Shown here one piece after another: positions 5,979 to 13,991 of a DNA stretch of 14,842 nt (position 1 is the first letter of the stretch; every line of letters begins with the position of its first letter). The notes under the pieces are model-generated. The model did not search any database and was not told the DNA's origin. It saw nothing but the letters and a program-made list of their open reading frames with translations. Both the position numbers and the translations under genes were made by a program. This stretch comes from Pseudomonadota bacterium (GTDB lineage: Bacteria; Pseudomonadota; Alphaproteobacteria; Sphingomonadales; Sphingomonadaceae): positions 1-14,842 of the forward strand of contig JAEXAY010000054.1 in NCBI GenBank assembly GCA_023457895.1. The letters are read 5' to 3'.

Positions 5979-7013
5979 GTGCAGCGCGAATCGCAATTTG
6001 TCGGTCAATCGCTTGCCTTTCTCGACAGCGTCGAGCGGGCCAGCCGTGCCGCGCCGCTCAACCGTCCGGTGCTGGTGATCGGCGAACGCGGCACCGGTAA
6101 GGAGCTCATCGCTGAGCGCCTCCATCACCTTTCGGATCGTTGGTCAGGACCGCTGGTCACGATGAATTGCGCCGCACTACCCGAAACGCTGATCGAAGCC
6201 GAATTGTTCGGCCATGAAGCGGGCGCCTTTACCGGCGCCACCAAGGCGCGGGCAGGGCGGTTCGAGGAAGCCGACGGTGGTACCCTGTTTCTCGACGAAC
6301 TCGGCACGCTGTCGATGGGCGCGCAGGAACGGCTTTTGCGTGCGGTCGAATATGGCGAAGTGGCGCGCATCGGGTCTTCGCGGCCGATCCGGGTCGATTG
6401 CCGCATCGTCGCTGCGACCAATGAGGACCTGCCCGCGCGCGCGGATGCCGGGACGTTTCGCGCCGATTTGCTCGACCGGCTGTCGTTCGAAGTGATCACC
6501 TTGCCGCCACTCCGGGAAAGGGAAGGGGATATTCCGCTCCTCGCCGACTATTTCGGCCGCCGCATGGCAAGCGAACTCGAATGGAATGAATGGCCGGGCT
6601 TTACCCCGCGCGCGTCGGCTGCAATGGAAGGCTATGCCTGGCCGGGCAATGTGCGCGAGCTTCGCAATGTCATCGAGCGCGCGGTCTATCGCTCTGACGA
6701 TGCGCGCGACGCGATTGATGCCATCATATTCGATCCCTTCGCCAGCCCGTGGAAACCGAGGGCACCTGGCTCCGCCTCGGCTAGGCCGTCCCATTTAGCG
6801 GTCGCGTCAACGGCGGCTCCGGACACCGCAGAAGCGCCGCAGATACAGCCCCAGCATGTCACCGACATTCGCGCCGCAGTCGATGCCTATGAAAAGGCGA
6901 TCCTCGAAGCCGCCATGGCGCGCTGCCGCTTCAACCAGAAGCTCACGGCGGAAACGCTGGGGCTAACCTATGACCAGTTGCGGCACAGCCTGAAGAAACA
7001 CAGGCTTCTATGA
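5979..7013 (+). CDS. pspF: PspF, sigma-54-dependent activator of the psp operon
   Basis: A 344-residue AAA+ enhancer-binding protein without an N-terminal sensor domain, as in E. coli PspF, whose activity is restrained by PspA. Seen: Walker A GERGTGKE (35-42), the sigma-54-contacting loop GAFTGA (82-87), Walker B GGTLFLDE (100-107), the LPPLRERE segment (175-182), WPGNVRELRN (221-230) and a C-terminal Fis-type helix-turn-helix (about 319-341, NQKLTAETLGLTYDQLR). A Pro/Ala-rich linker of about 40 residues (257-296) separates the AAA+ and DNA-binding parts and is longer than in E. coli. The start is GTG at 5979, since an in-frame TGA at 5964 closes the frame; GGG (5971-5973) provides a ribosome site. 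Divergent from pspA. Confidence 0.95.
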   Translation: MQRESQFVGQSLAFLDSVERASRAAPLNRPVLVIGERGTGKELIAERLHHLSDRWSGPLVTMNCAALPETLIEAELFGHEAGAFTGATKARAGRFEEADGGTLFLDELGTLSMGAQERLLRAVEYGEVARIGSSRPIRVDCRIVAATNEDLPARADAGTFRADLLDRLSFEVITLPPLREREGDIPLLADYFGRRMASELEWNEWPGFTPRASAAMEGYAWPGNVRELRNVIERAVYRSDDARDAIDAIIFDPFASPWKPRAPGSASARPSHLAVASTAAPDTAEAPQIQPQHVTDIRAAVDAYEKAILEAAMARCRFNQKLTAETLGLTYDQLRHSLKKHRLL

Positions 7014-7516
7014 AGCCTCCGGTGCGGACTGACGGTGACCTGCGTTCGATTGGCGACGCCGACGCGGTGGCAGCCGCCGCTACGCACAATCCGACCTTGT
7101 TGGCGCGCCTCGTCCGCAGTCTAGAAGCGGAAAATGCGATCGAGCGCATGCGCGCCGCTGACGCGCTGGAAAAAGCGTCCCGCCGCGCGCCCGACTTGCT
7201 GCTGTCGCACAAGCAGGCCCTGCTCGCCATCCAGCAAAGGGCGGTACAGCAGGAGGTGAGATGGCATCTGTTTCAGATCGTGCCGAGGATGCCGCTCGAT
7301 AATGCGGAGCGGCTTGCTGTGTTCTGGCTCGCCGAGACGGCGCTGAATGATACCAGCCGGATTGTGGCCTCGGAAGCACTGGATGCCATGCACCGGCTGA
7401 CCAAGGATGATCCCTCGCTTGAACTGCGGTTCAGGCAGGCGATGGATCATGCGCTGGCGAGCGGTGTGCCGTCGCTCTCTGCGCGCGCGCGCAAATTGCT
7501 TGGCTTATGGGCCTGA
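7010..7516 (+). CDS. Alpha-helical repeat (HEAT-like) protein coupled to pspF
   Basis: A 168-residue soluble protein of no family I can name. It is almost wholly helical, with repeated Leu/Ala-rich helix pairs such as NAIERMRAADALEKAS, EVRWHLFQIVPRM, IVASEALDAMHRL and SARARKLLGLW. This suggests a short HEAT/ARM-type solenoid of three or four repeats. No signal peptide, membrane segment or catalytic motif is visible. Its ATG overlaps the pspF stop (ATGA), so the two are translated together, and a link to PspF control or stress sensing is inferred from that only. A ribosome site is not obvious, consistent with coupling. It could also be an unrelated scaffold protein. Confidence 0.78.
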   Translation: MKPPVRTDGDLRSIGDADAVAAAATHNPTLLARLVRSLEAENAIERMRAADALEKASRRAPDLLLSHKQALLAIQQRAVQQEVRWHLFQIVPRMPLDNAERLAVFWLAETALNDTSRIVASEALDAMHRLTKDDPSLELRFRQAMDHALASGVPSLSARARKLLGLWA

Positions 7517-7568
7517 TTTATGCGCTCACTCACAAACTGCAAAAATTTCATGAGGAATGAGCCTTTTC

Positions 7569-7589
7569 TTGGCCCGCGCGTTAGGCCAA
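7569..7589. repeat. Inverted repeat upstream of sodB
   Basis: TTGGCC (7569-7574) and GGCCAA (7584-7589) form a perfect 6-bp inverted repeat with a 9-nt spacer, about 40 nt before the sodB start. It might be an operator. No T-run follows, so it is not an intrinsic terminator. No convincing -35/-10 pair was found in this 113-nt gap. Confidence 0.3.
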
Positions 7590-7629
7590 TGAACATCCAT
7601 TCATTTTCATCATAATATCGGAGGACAGC

Positions 7630-8241
7630 ATGGCGTTTACACTTCCCGACCTTCCCTATGCAAAGGACGCGTTTGGCGACCTGATTTCGGCAGAAACCTT
7701 CGACTATCACCATGGGAAGCATCACAAGGCGTATGTCGACAAGGCCAATGAACTGGTTGCGGCTGATGCATCGCTGAAGGGCAAATCGCTGGTTGACCTC
7801 ATCAAGACGGCCAAGGGCGGCCTGTTCAACCAGGTCGGCCAGATCTGGAACCACAGCTTCTACTGGCAGTGCCTGAGCCCGGAAAAGCAGGAGCCCAAGG
7901 GCAAGCTAAAGGAAATGATCGACGCCCAGTTCGGCTCGACGGAGGAACTGGTTGGCAAGCTTAAGGCCGAAGCTGTCGGCCATTTCGGCAGTGGTTGGGC
8001 CGCACTCAACCTCGACGGGGACAAGCTGGCGGTGACGTCCTACCACGACGCCGACTGTCCGGTGAAGCATGACGCCAAACCACTGCTCATCTTCGACGTT
8101 TGGGAACATGCTTATTATATCGACTATCGCAATGCCCGTCCGAAATATGCAGAAGAGGTGCTCGCCAAGGCGATCAACTGGGACTTCGTGGCGCAGAATC
8201 TCGACGGCAAGGGCGCCGACCGCGCCGATCAGAAGGGTTGA
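7630..8241 (+). CDS. sodB: Superoxide dismutase, iron type
   Basis: A 203-residue Fe/Mn-family superoxide dismutase that converts superoxide to hydrogen peroxide and oxygen. Metal ligands are His27 (FDYHHGKHH), His75 (WNHSFYW), Asp156 and His160 (DVWEHAYYIDY). Gln71, four residues before His75, matches the Gln69 that marks the iron-type active site in E. coli SodB (manganese enzymes have Gly there). No signal peptide, so cytoplasmic. The ATG follows GGAGGA with good spacing. It appears to be a single-gene unit: about 110 nt of upstream region and a strong terminator downstream. A cambialistic enzyme working with either metal cannot be excluded from sequence. Confidence 0.95.
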   Translation: MAFTLPDLPYAKDAFGDLISAETFDYHHGKHHKAYVDKANELVAADASLKGKSLVDLIKTAKGGLFNQVGQIWNHSFYWQCLSPEKQEPKGKLKEMIDAQFGSTEELVGKLKAEAVGHFGSGWAALNLDGDKLAVTSYHDADCPVKHDAKPLLIFDVWEHAYYIDYRNARPKYAEEVLAKAINWDFVAQNLDGKGADRADQKG

Positions 8242-8276
8242 AGTCAGCAATTACGCTCGACAATCCAGTTTGTGAG

Positions 8277-8301
8277 AAAGGGGCCATCTGGCCCCTTTTT
8301 T
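8277..8301 (+). terminator. Rho-independent terminator of sodB, also usable from the opposite strand
   Basis: AAAGGGGCC (8277-8285), loop ATCT and GGCCCCTTT (8290-8298) form a perfect 9-bp stem, followed by more T to 8301. The reverse strand reads almost the same stem with T after it (complement of the AAA at 8277-8279), so it can also end yciB transcription. The last T residues are shared with the TAA stop of yciB (8302-8300). Confidence 0.9.
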
Positions 8302-8971
8302 ATACTCCGTCTTTCTGTTCTGCGCCAAGTCCGTGCCGCATCAGCATGGGCACGTTGGCAAGGACAAAGAGGAAAGAGACGGCGGTCACGCCCCATACCT
8401 TGACCGTGAGCCAGGTATCGAAGCTCAACATTTGCCGCATCACCTCGTTGGCCGCTGCCATAGCGAGGAAGAAAAAGCCCCAGTTGCGGGAGATTTTGAG
8501 CCAGCCCGCCTCGTCGAGCCCGTCGAACGCGGCCTCGAACACATATTTGAGGAGGGCCTTGTCCCTGAGCCAGCCGCCGATCAGCAACGCTGCGAAAAAG
8601 GCGTAGATGATGGTCGGTTTGATCTGGATGAATTTCTGGTCGTGGAAATAGACGGTAAGGGCGCCGAAGCCGATCACCAGCACCGCCGACAGCCACAGCA
8701 TCGGCGACACCTTGCCAAGCTTCCATTTTGAAACGACCACCGCGACAATAATCGCGATCATGAACGCGATCGTACCCTGGATCGCGGCTGCTGTCTGCCC
8801 GAAGGCCGAACTGCTGCCATCTGGCGATGCAAATTTGAAGGTCAGGAAAAACACCAGCAGCGGACCGAAATCGAGCAGGAAAGGGAGAAATCCTCCCTGC
8901 TTTTGGACCGGTTTTTCCGGGTGCGCCGCTTCCTCTACGAGGACGCTTGGATCGGGCATTTCTTCGGACAT
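8300..8971 (-). CDS. yciB: YciB/IspZ inner-membrane septation protein
   Basis: A 223-residue polytopic membrane protein of the YciB family (septation protein A, IspZ), involved in cell-envelope integrity and division in proteobacteria; its molecular activity is unclear. Family features: the opening LDFGPLLVFFLTFKF (about 33-47), FGALTVYFHDQKFIQIKPTIIYA (about 101-123), LISRN-type SRNWGFFFLAMAAANE (about 161-176) and FDTWLTVKVWGVT. Five or six hydrophobic helices are visible. An acidic N-terminal region of about 25 residues precedes the first helix and is longer than in E. coli. The start overlaps the ftsY stop by one base (TGATG), so it is the last gene of the dapF-mtaB-ftsY-yciB operon. Confidence 0.92.
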   Translation of the reverse strand: MSEEMPDPSVLVEEAAHPEKPVQKQGGFLPFLLDFGPLLVFFLTFKFASPDGSSSAFGQTAAAIQGTIAFMIAIIVAVVVSKWKLGKVSPMLWLSAVLVIGFGALTVYFHDQKFIQIKPTIIYAFFAALLIGGWLRDKALLKYVFEAAFDGLDEAGWLKISRNWGFFFLAMAAANEVMRQMLSFDTWLTVKVWGVTAVSFLFVLANVPMLMRHGLGAEQKDGV

Positions 8972-9891
8972 CAGAAGTTCCCTGCAATCGCATTGGCGAC
9001 CAGTTGGGGATGGAAGGGACGCAGATCGTCCAGTCCTTCCCCGATGCCTATGGCGTGAATCGGCAGCCCGTATCTTTCCGCCGCCGATACCAGCACCCCG
9101 CCGCGCGCGGTTCCGTCGAGCTTGGTCATGACAAGTCCCGTGACGCCCGCCATTTCCTTGAACACGTCGATTTGCGATAGCGCATTCTGGCCATTGGTCG
9201 CATCAAGCACGAGCACGATATCGTGCGGGCTTTCCGGGTTGATCTTGCCAAGCACGCGCTTGACCTTGGCGAGTTCGTCCATCAGTTCCCGCCGGTTTTG
9301 CAGCCGTCCGGCCGTGTCGACAATCAGGACATCGGTGCCCGCTGCCTGCGCCTGCTTATAGGCATCGAACACCACACTTGCCGCATCGCCGCCTTCCGGG
9401 CCCGACACGATCGGAACGCCGAGCCGCTCTGCCCATATTTTGAGCTGGCCGATCGCGGCGGCGCGGAAAGTATCGCCGGCCGCCAGCATGACCGAATAAT
9501 CCATTTCCTGGAACAGGTGCGCGAGTTTGGCGATGGTCGTGGTCTTGCCCGAGCCATTGACCCCGATCACCAAGATCACATGAGGGCGGGGAAAGGCAAC
9601 GATATCGAGCGGCACTGCAACAGGCGCGAGCACCTTGGCGATCTCGTCGGCGACAACCGCGCGGACTTCGATTTCTTCCACATTGCGGTCGAGCCTCTGG
9701 CTGGCAAGGCGCTCGCGGATGCGCGCAGCCATGCTGGGGCCGAGGTCCGACATGATGAGCGCATCCTCGATCTCGTCGAGCATCGCATCATCCACACCGC
9801 GCCCGAACAGGCCGGAGATATTTTCGCCGAGGCGGTCCGACGTGCGGCGCAGTCCGCCAAAAACCCGTTCCTGCCAAGATGATCCGCTCAT
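8971..9891 (-). CDS. ftsY: FtsY, signal recognition particle receptor GTPase
   Basis: A 306-residue SRP receptor. With Ffh it docks ribosomes making membrane proteins onto the SecYEG translocon. The N domain is a helical bundle (about 1-95). The G domain carries GVNGSGKTTT (G1, 110-119), DTFRAAA (140-146), DTAGR (192-196), TKLDGTARGG (256-265) and GIGEGLDDLRPF (282-293). The long acidic A domain of E. coli FtsY is absent; the protein starts directly with the N domain (SWQERVFGGLRRTSDRLGENI), as in many alphaproteobacteria. The ATG at 9891 overlaps the mtaB stop by 4 nt (ATGA). The frame is open upstream inside mtaB, but that extension has no FtsY character. Confidence 0.96.
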   Translation of the reverse strand: MSGSSWQERVFGGLRRTSDRLGENISGLFGRGVDDAMLDEIEDALIMSDLGPSMAARIRERLASQRLDRNVEEIEVRAVVADEIAKVLAPVAVPLDIVAFPRPHVILVIGVNGSGKTTTIAKLAHLFQEMDYSVMLAAGDTFRAAAIGQLKIWAERLGVPIVSGPEGGDAASVVFDAYKQAQAAGTDVLIVDTAGRLQNRRELMDELAKVKRVLGKINPESPHDIVLVLDATNGQNALSQIDVFKEMAGVTGLVMTKLDGTARGGVLVSAAERYGLPIHAIGIGEGLDDLRPFHPQLVANAIAGNF

Positions 9892-11192
9892 GCGATTAAG
9901 ATGCCTTTTTCCACGCGCTTGATAGTCACCGGGGCGATATGGCCGGGCGGCAATGGCTTTTCCAGTCTTATGCTGGCAAAATTTTCGGCATGGCCGGAGC
10001 ACCCGTCGCGTTCGACCAGCATGACCTGCTCTGTTCCGGCAAGCGACGAAAGAAAAGCTGTCTGGCGTTTTCCGCAAGCTTCCCGCAACCGGGCAGCGCG
10101 TTCCTTGATGAGGGCGGGCGACAATTGGGGCATCCGTGCGGCGGGTGTCCCGTTACGTGGACTATATGGGAAAATATGGCCATAGACGATGTCGCAATCG
10201 TCAATGAGACGGAGGCTGTTGGTAAACATCGCCTCACTTTCGGTCGGAAAGCCCGCGATGATGTCGGCGCCGGTGGCAATTTCCGGACGAGCGGCCTTGA
10301 GTCGCTCGACCATTGCGATGGCCTGTTCGCGGTTATGCCGGCGCTTCATCCGCTTGAGGATCATATTGTCTCCAGCCTGCAGGCTGAGGTGAAGATGCGG
10401 CATGACCCGCTTTTCTCCGGTCAGCAGATCGAACATGCGATCGTCGATCTCGATACTGTCGAGCGAGGACAAGCGCAGCCGTTCCATTCCGCGGACATGG
10501 ACGAGCAACCGTTCGAGCAGATGTCCCAGTGCTGGCTGGCCGGGGAGATCATGACCATAGCTGGTGACATCGACACCGGTGAGGACGATCTCGCGGTGGC
10601 CTTGATCAACCAGCGCCTGCACCTGCTCGATCACCGCACCGGCAGGCACCGAGCGGCTGTTGCCGCGGCCATAGGGAATGATGCAGAAGGTGCAGCGATG
10701 ATCGCAACCATTCTGCACCTCGACAAAGGCGCGCGCATGGCTGGTGAAGGCTGCCGCCAGCTGCGGGGCCGTGTCGTCGACCTGCATGATATCGGTGACG
10801 TGGATCTTAGGAGCGGCCGGAGGCGCAAGGCCGTTTCCGGTCCCGAACGATGCCTGAAGCATCGGGAGGTAGGAGGGGAGGTCTGCCTTTTCGCTATTGC
10901 CAAGTACGAGGTCGACCTCGTCCATCGCTGCAAATCGGTCGGGATCGACCTGTGCGGCACATCCGGTAACGACAAGACGCGCACTAGGATTTTCGCGCTT
11001 CGCCCGGCGAATGACGCGTCCGGTCGACCGCACGGCTTCTTCGGTCACCGCACAGCTGTTGACGACGATAAGCCTGTCCGTACCGGTCCGGCTCGCCAAT
11101 TGTGTGCGGATCGCTTCGGTTTCCGCGATATTGAGGCGGCAGCCGAGCGTGATGGTCTGGATCGCCGGATCGATCTCCTGCGCTTCGCTCAC
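9888..11192 (-). CDS. mtaB: MtaB, tRNA t6A37 methylthiotransferase (radical SAM)
   Basis: A 434-residue radical-SAM methylthiotransferase that converts t6A37 to ms2t6A in ANN-decoding tRNAs. The N-terminal UPF0004 domain has Cys18 (TLGCRLN, the MtaB-type signature), Cys47 and Cys78, which hold one 4Fe-4S cluster. The radical-SAM cluster is bound by Cys163-x3-Cys167-x2-Cys170 (NGCDHRCTFCIIPYGRG). The C-terminal residues (about 385-434) resemble a TRAM RNA-binding domain. TLGCRLN and the overall length favour MtaB over MiaB or RimO. The start is GTG at 11192, overlapping the dapF stop by 4 nt (GTGA); the stop overlaps ftsY by 4 nt. The linkage to ftsY and yciB is common in this group. Confidence 0.94.
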   Translation of the reverse strand: MSEAQEIDPAIQTITLGCRLNIAETEAIRTQLASRTGTDRLIVVNSCAVTEEAVRSTGRVIRRAKRENPSARLVVTGCAAQVDPDRFAAMDEVDLVLGNSEKADLPSYLPMLQASFGTGNGLAPPAAPKIHVTDIMQVDDTAPQLAAAFTSHARAFVEVQNGCDHRCTFCIIPYGRGNSRSVPAGAVIEQVQALVDQGHREIVLTGVDVTSYGHDLPGQPALGHLLERLLVHVRGMERLRLSSLDSIEIDDRMFDLLTGEKRVMPHLHLSLQAGDNMILKRMKRRHNREQAIAMVERLKAARPEIATGADIIAGFPTESEAMFTNSLRLIDDCDIVYGHIFPYSPRNGTPAARMPQLSPALIKERAARLREACGKRQTAFLSSLAGTEQVMLVERDGCSGHAENFASIRLEKPLPPGHIAPVTIKRVEKGILIA

Positions 11193-12007
11193 GGAAAATT
11201 CGCCCAGTCGATTTCGCCTTCAAATACCAGCGTTGCGGGACCGCTCATCGAGATTGATCCGCCACTCTCCCACGCGATGGAAAGGTCGCCGCCGGGAAGC
11301 GTGACCGTGACCGGGGATTGCACCTTGCCTTGGCGAATAGCTGCGACGGCGGTGGCACAGGCACCGGTGCCGCATGCCAGCGTGAGCCCAGCTCCGCGTT
11401 CCCATACGTGCAGCTTAAGCGATTGCGGCCCGGTAATTTCCGCGACGTTGATATTGACCCGTTCCGGAAACAGCGGGTCTTGTTCGATCAGCGGGCCGGT
11501 ATCCTGCAGCGGAACGGCATCCGCGTCCTTTACGAAGAAGATGGCATGCGGGTTTCCGACATTGACCGCCATGGGGCGTTCGAGACCGTCCCAGGAAACC
11601 GGCATGGCGCTGGTGTCCATCGCATAGGCGAGCGGGATGTCCTCCCAGTCGAACCGAGGCTTGCCCATATCGACCGTGGCGTCGCTTTGGCGGCCGTGGG
11701 CGCTCAAAAGCCCCGCCGCGGTTTCGATCACGGCATCGGCGATGCCTTCGCCTGCCAGAATGGCCGCGACGCAGCGCGTGGCATTGCCGCAGGCCTCAAC
11801 CTCTCCGCCGTCGGCGTTGAAGATGCGCATTCTCACCGCAGCCTGCTCCGAAGGTTCAAGCACGATCAACTGGTCACAGCCGATGCCGGTATGACGATTG
11901 GCGAGCGCGGCGGCGCGCGCCGGCGTCATCTCGACCGGGGCGGTGCGGGCATCGACAATGACGAAATCGTTGCCGAGCCCGTGCATTTTCCTGAAACGGC
12001 TGCGCAT
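11189..12007 (-). CDS. dapF: Diaminopimelate epimerase
   Basis: A 272-residue cofactor-independent epimerase that converts LL- to meso-diaminopimelate, for lysine and peptidoglycan synthesis. The two catalytic cysteines are Cys73 (EACGNATRC) and Cys212 (LACGTGAC). The N terminus FRKMHGLGNDFVIVD and the GNPHAIFFV segment are typical of the family. The ATG at 12007 was chosen because the family begins with FxKMHGLGNDF a few residues in; the frame is open upstream to 12118 but that part lacks similarity and overlaps the GGDEF-EAL gene. It is the first gene of the operon with mtaB, ftsY and yciB. It starts 58 nt after the GGDEF-EAL gene on the same strand. Confidence 0.96.
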   Translation of the reverse strand: MRSRFRKMHGLGNDFVIVDARTAPVEMTPARAAALANRHTGIGCDQLIVLEPSEQAAVRMRIFNADGGEVEACGNATRCVAAILAGEGIADAVIETAAGLLSAHGRQSDATVDMGKPRFDWEDIPLAYAMDTSAMPVSWDGLERPMAVNVGNPHAIFFVKDADAVPLQDTGPLIEQDPLFPERVNINVAEITGPQSLKLHVWERGAGLTLACGTGACATAVAAIRQGKVQSPVTVTLPGGDLSIAWESGGSISMSGPATLVFEGEIDWANFP

Positions 12008-12065
12008 AACTGGCGCATCTAGGCGTGGCCGGTGGTGGAGTCCAGTTTTCCGTTGCGCCGCGCGA

Positions 12066-13727
12066 TCAACCAGCGTGACGCGCAACTTCGTGATATTCGG
12101 CCTGGGGGACGGCTGCATGACGGTCGGCGGTGGTTCCCGGCAACAGGTTGCGGTTGAGCAGGAGCGTCCGCGTTTGGACGCTCGACATCGGACGGCCGAA
12201 ATGCCAGCCCTGTCCCTTGGAGCAGCCCAGTTCGATCAGCTGGCGTTCGATTTCCGCATCCTCAATGCCTTCGGCGGTCACCGGCATCCCGAGGCTTTCG
12301 CCGAGACGCGCGATCGCAGCGACGATGGCAGCGCTATCCTTGCTGTTCGTCATCGACGATACAAAACTGCGGTCGATCTTGATGCGGTCGAAGGGGAGGG
12401 CGCGCAGGTGCGCCAGCGACGAATAGCCGGTGCCAAAGTCGTCGAGCGCGATCTGGATGCCCTGATTCTTGAGGCTGCCGATAATCGATTGGGCAAGGCT
12501 CAGATTGTCGAATAGCGAGCTTTCGGTGATCTCGATTTCCAGCCGCTCTGCCGGGAAACCGGTTTCGACCAGCAGCTTGACGATCTTCTGCGCCAGCCAC
12601 GGGTCCTTGAGTTGGGTCGGAGATACGTTGACCGATAGGGTCAGCGTCGGGTCCCACTGTTTTGCATCTTCCATCGCCCGGCGCATCAGGTAGAAGCTGA
12701 GGTCGGTGATGAGGCCGCATTCCTCTGCGATCGGAATGAACACTTCAGGCGAAATCATGCCGTGCGTTGGCGATTCCCACCTCGCCAGCATTTCAAAGCC
12801 CTTGAGACGCCCGGTCGAAAGTTCGACCTGCTGTTCATAAAAAGGCATGAAATGGCCGAGAGGGATACCTTCGCGGATGCCGCTTTCAATATTGTTCCTG
12901 GCGCGCAGTTCGCGCTCCATCGATGCGTCGAACCAGCAAAAGCGGTTGCGGCCGCGCTTCTTCGCATCATACATGGCAATGTCGGCGCGGCGCATCAGGG
13001 CCTCAACGGTTTCTGCGCCCGCTTCAATGCGCGAGATGCCGATAGACGTTGAAATTGTGATGTGGAGGCGATCGGATACCACCGGCTCCGCCATCGCCGA
13101 AACCAAACGTTCGGCGATACGATTGACGATATCCGGATTGGCCGGATCGAACTTGAATGCGCAAACAAACTCATCGCCGCCGAGGCGCGAGATGAGTGCA
13201 GAGGTTGGTAATATGGCCTGGATACGCTTTGCAGCTTCCTTCAGGACCATATCCCCGGTTGCATGACCATGGACATCGTTGACATTTTTGAAATGATCAA
13301 GATCCAGCATGAAAAAGGCAACGGTTTTGGTGTGCCGGGTAGCCTCGTTGATCATATTTGCGCCTCGTACCGTGATCGAACGCCGGTTGAGAAAGCCGGT
13401 CAGCGGATCAGTGGCAGCGAGCATCTGGGCGCGCTTTTCTGCTTCCGCCCGTTCGGTGATTTCCGCATGCAGGTCGCGGTAGCGGCGCCAGGCAAAGAGT
13501 ATAAGCGCAATGTTGAGAATTAGCGTCGTGTGCAGCAAATTGTCGCTGCCGCCGCCATATCCAGCTATTTCGCGAGCGAGATCGGACATGGCGCGCCCGC
13601 CAGTTCCGACGAAGAGGATGATTGCAGCTACAATGATGCCTCCGGTTACGAAGTCCTGTTGAGCTGCCCCCAACCGGCTTTTTTCGCTTTCGCGGCGGTT
13701 GCGGCCTTGATTCAGCAGAGTCTGCAT
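12066..13727 (-). CDS. Membrane-anchored GGDEF-EAL (cyclic-di-GMP) protein
   Basis: A 553-residue protein with two N-terminal membrane helices (about 26-43 and 63-80), a GGDEF domain (about 98-268) and an EAL domain (about 280-530). The GGDEF signature RLGGDEF (181-187) is intact, so diguanylate cyclase activity is possible. The product-inhibition I-site (RxxD before GGDEF) is missing: those positions are PTSA (174-177). The EAL motif reads EML (312-314), keeping the catalytic Glu. Other phosphodiesterase residues are present: NVSP (367-370), EITES (399-403), DDFGTGYSSL (429-438), KIDRSF (450-455) and AEGIED (485-490). Both activities look possible; the net one cannot be told. GGGGAAG precedes the ATG. 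No sensory domain is seen beyond the membrane part, which has only about 20 residues between helices. Confidence 0.93.
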   Translation of the reverse strand: MQTLLNQGRNRRESEKSRLGAAQQDFVTGGIIVAAIILFVGTGGRAMSDLAREIAGYGGGSDNLLHTTLILNIALILFAWRRYRDLHAEITERAEAEKRAQMLAATDPLTGFLNRRSITVRGANMINEATRHTKTVAFFMLDLDHFKNVNDVHGHATGDMVLKEAAKRIQAILPTSALISRLGGDEFVCAFKFDPANPDIVNRIAERLVSAMAEPVVSDRLHITISTSIGISRIEAGAETVEALMRRADIAMYDAKKRGRNRFCWFDASMERELRARNNIESGIREGIPLGHFMPFYEQQVELSTGRLKGFEMLARWESPTHGMISPEVFIPIAEECGLITDLSFYLMRRAMEDAKQWDPTLTLSVNVSPTQLKDPWLAQKIVKLLVETGFPAERLEIEITESSLFDNLSLAQSIIGSLKNQGIQIALDDFGTGYSSLAHLRALPFDRIKIDRSFVSSMTNSKDSAAIVAAIARLGESLGMPVTAEGIEDAEIERQLIELGCSKGQGWHFGRPMSSVQTRTLLLNRNLLPGTTADRHAAVPQAEYHEVARHAG

Positions 13728-13820
13728 GTCTTCCCCGTTCTTTCATCCTCACCGCACGCGCCTTGCCCGCACACGCGATGGGTCAACCCCCTTGTACTGC
13801 GTCAAATTGGTGTAGATGTT

Positions 13821-13849
13821 ATTAATGAGGTCGCGGTTTTGCTTGTCAA
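13821..13849 (-). promoter_or_regulatory. Candidate sigma-70 promoter of the GGDEF-EAL gene
   Basis: On the minus strand a perfect -35 box TTGACA (13849-13844) is followed, after 17 nt, by ATTAAT (13826-13821), which matches four of six -10 positions. Transcription would start near 13814 and give a leader of about 87 nt. Confidence 0.45.
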
Positions 13850-13942
13850 ATCCTGCACATGACGTTAAGGCCCGCTCCGGTTGCGCCTCTGGCGTCGCCA
13901 TAATTCAAATCCGAGACGGCATGTTTTCTGTCCACGGATGGC

Positions 13943-13972
13943 CGCTGGTAGGCGAGGTTTCGCCCACCGGCG
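13943..13972 (+). repeat. Hairpin in the ffh upstream region
   Basis: CGCTGGTAGGCGA (13943-13955), loop GGTT and TCGCCCACCGGCG (13960-13972) form a 13-position stem with one G-T wobble and one A-C mismatch. TTTT follows at 13975-13978, so it looks like a weak terminator or a leader hairpin. No plus-strand gene lies upstream for it to end. Confidence 0.5.
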
Positions 13973-13977
13973 CGTTT

Positions 13978-13991
13978 TGCGTTGTAACGCA
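13978..13991. repeat. Perfect palindrome upstream of ffh
   Basis: TGCGTT-GT-AACGCA: 6-bp arms around a 2-nt centre. The short centre fits a protein-binding operator better than an RNA hairpin. It shares base 13991 with the next dyad. Confidence 0.45.

Noticed and set aside
9939..11627. A 562-codon open frame on the plus strand opposite mtaB and dapF
   Set aside because: It is fully antisense to two well-supported genes, has no recognisable domain, and its Asp/His/Gly-rich composition is typical of reverse frames of GC-rich coding sequence.
13792..13820. TTGTAC-N17-GATGTT as a promoter for ffh
   Set aside because: The -10 match is poor and the start would be over 200 nt before ffh; not better than chance.
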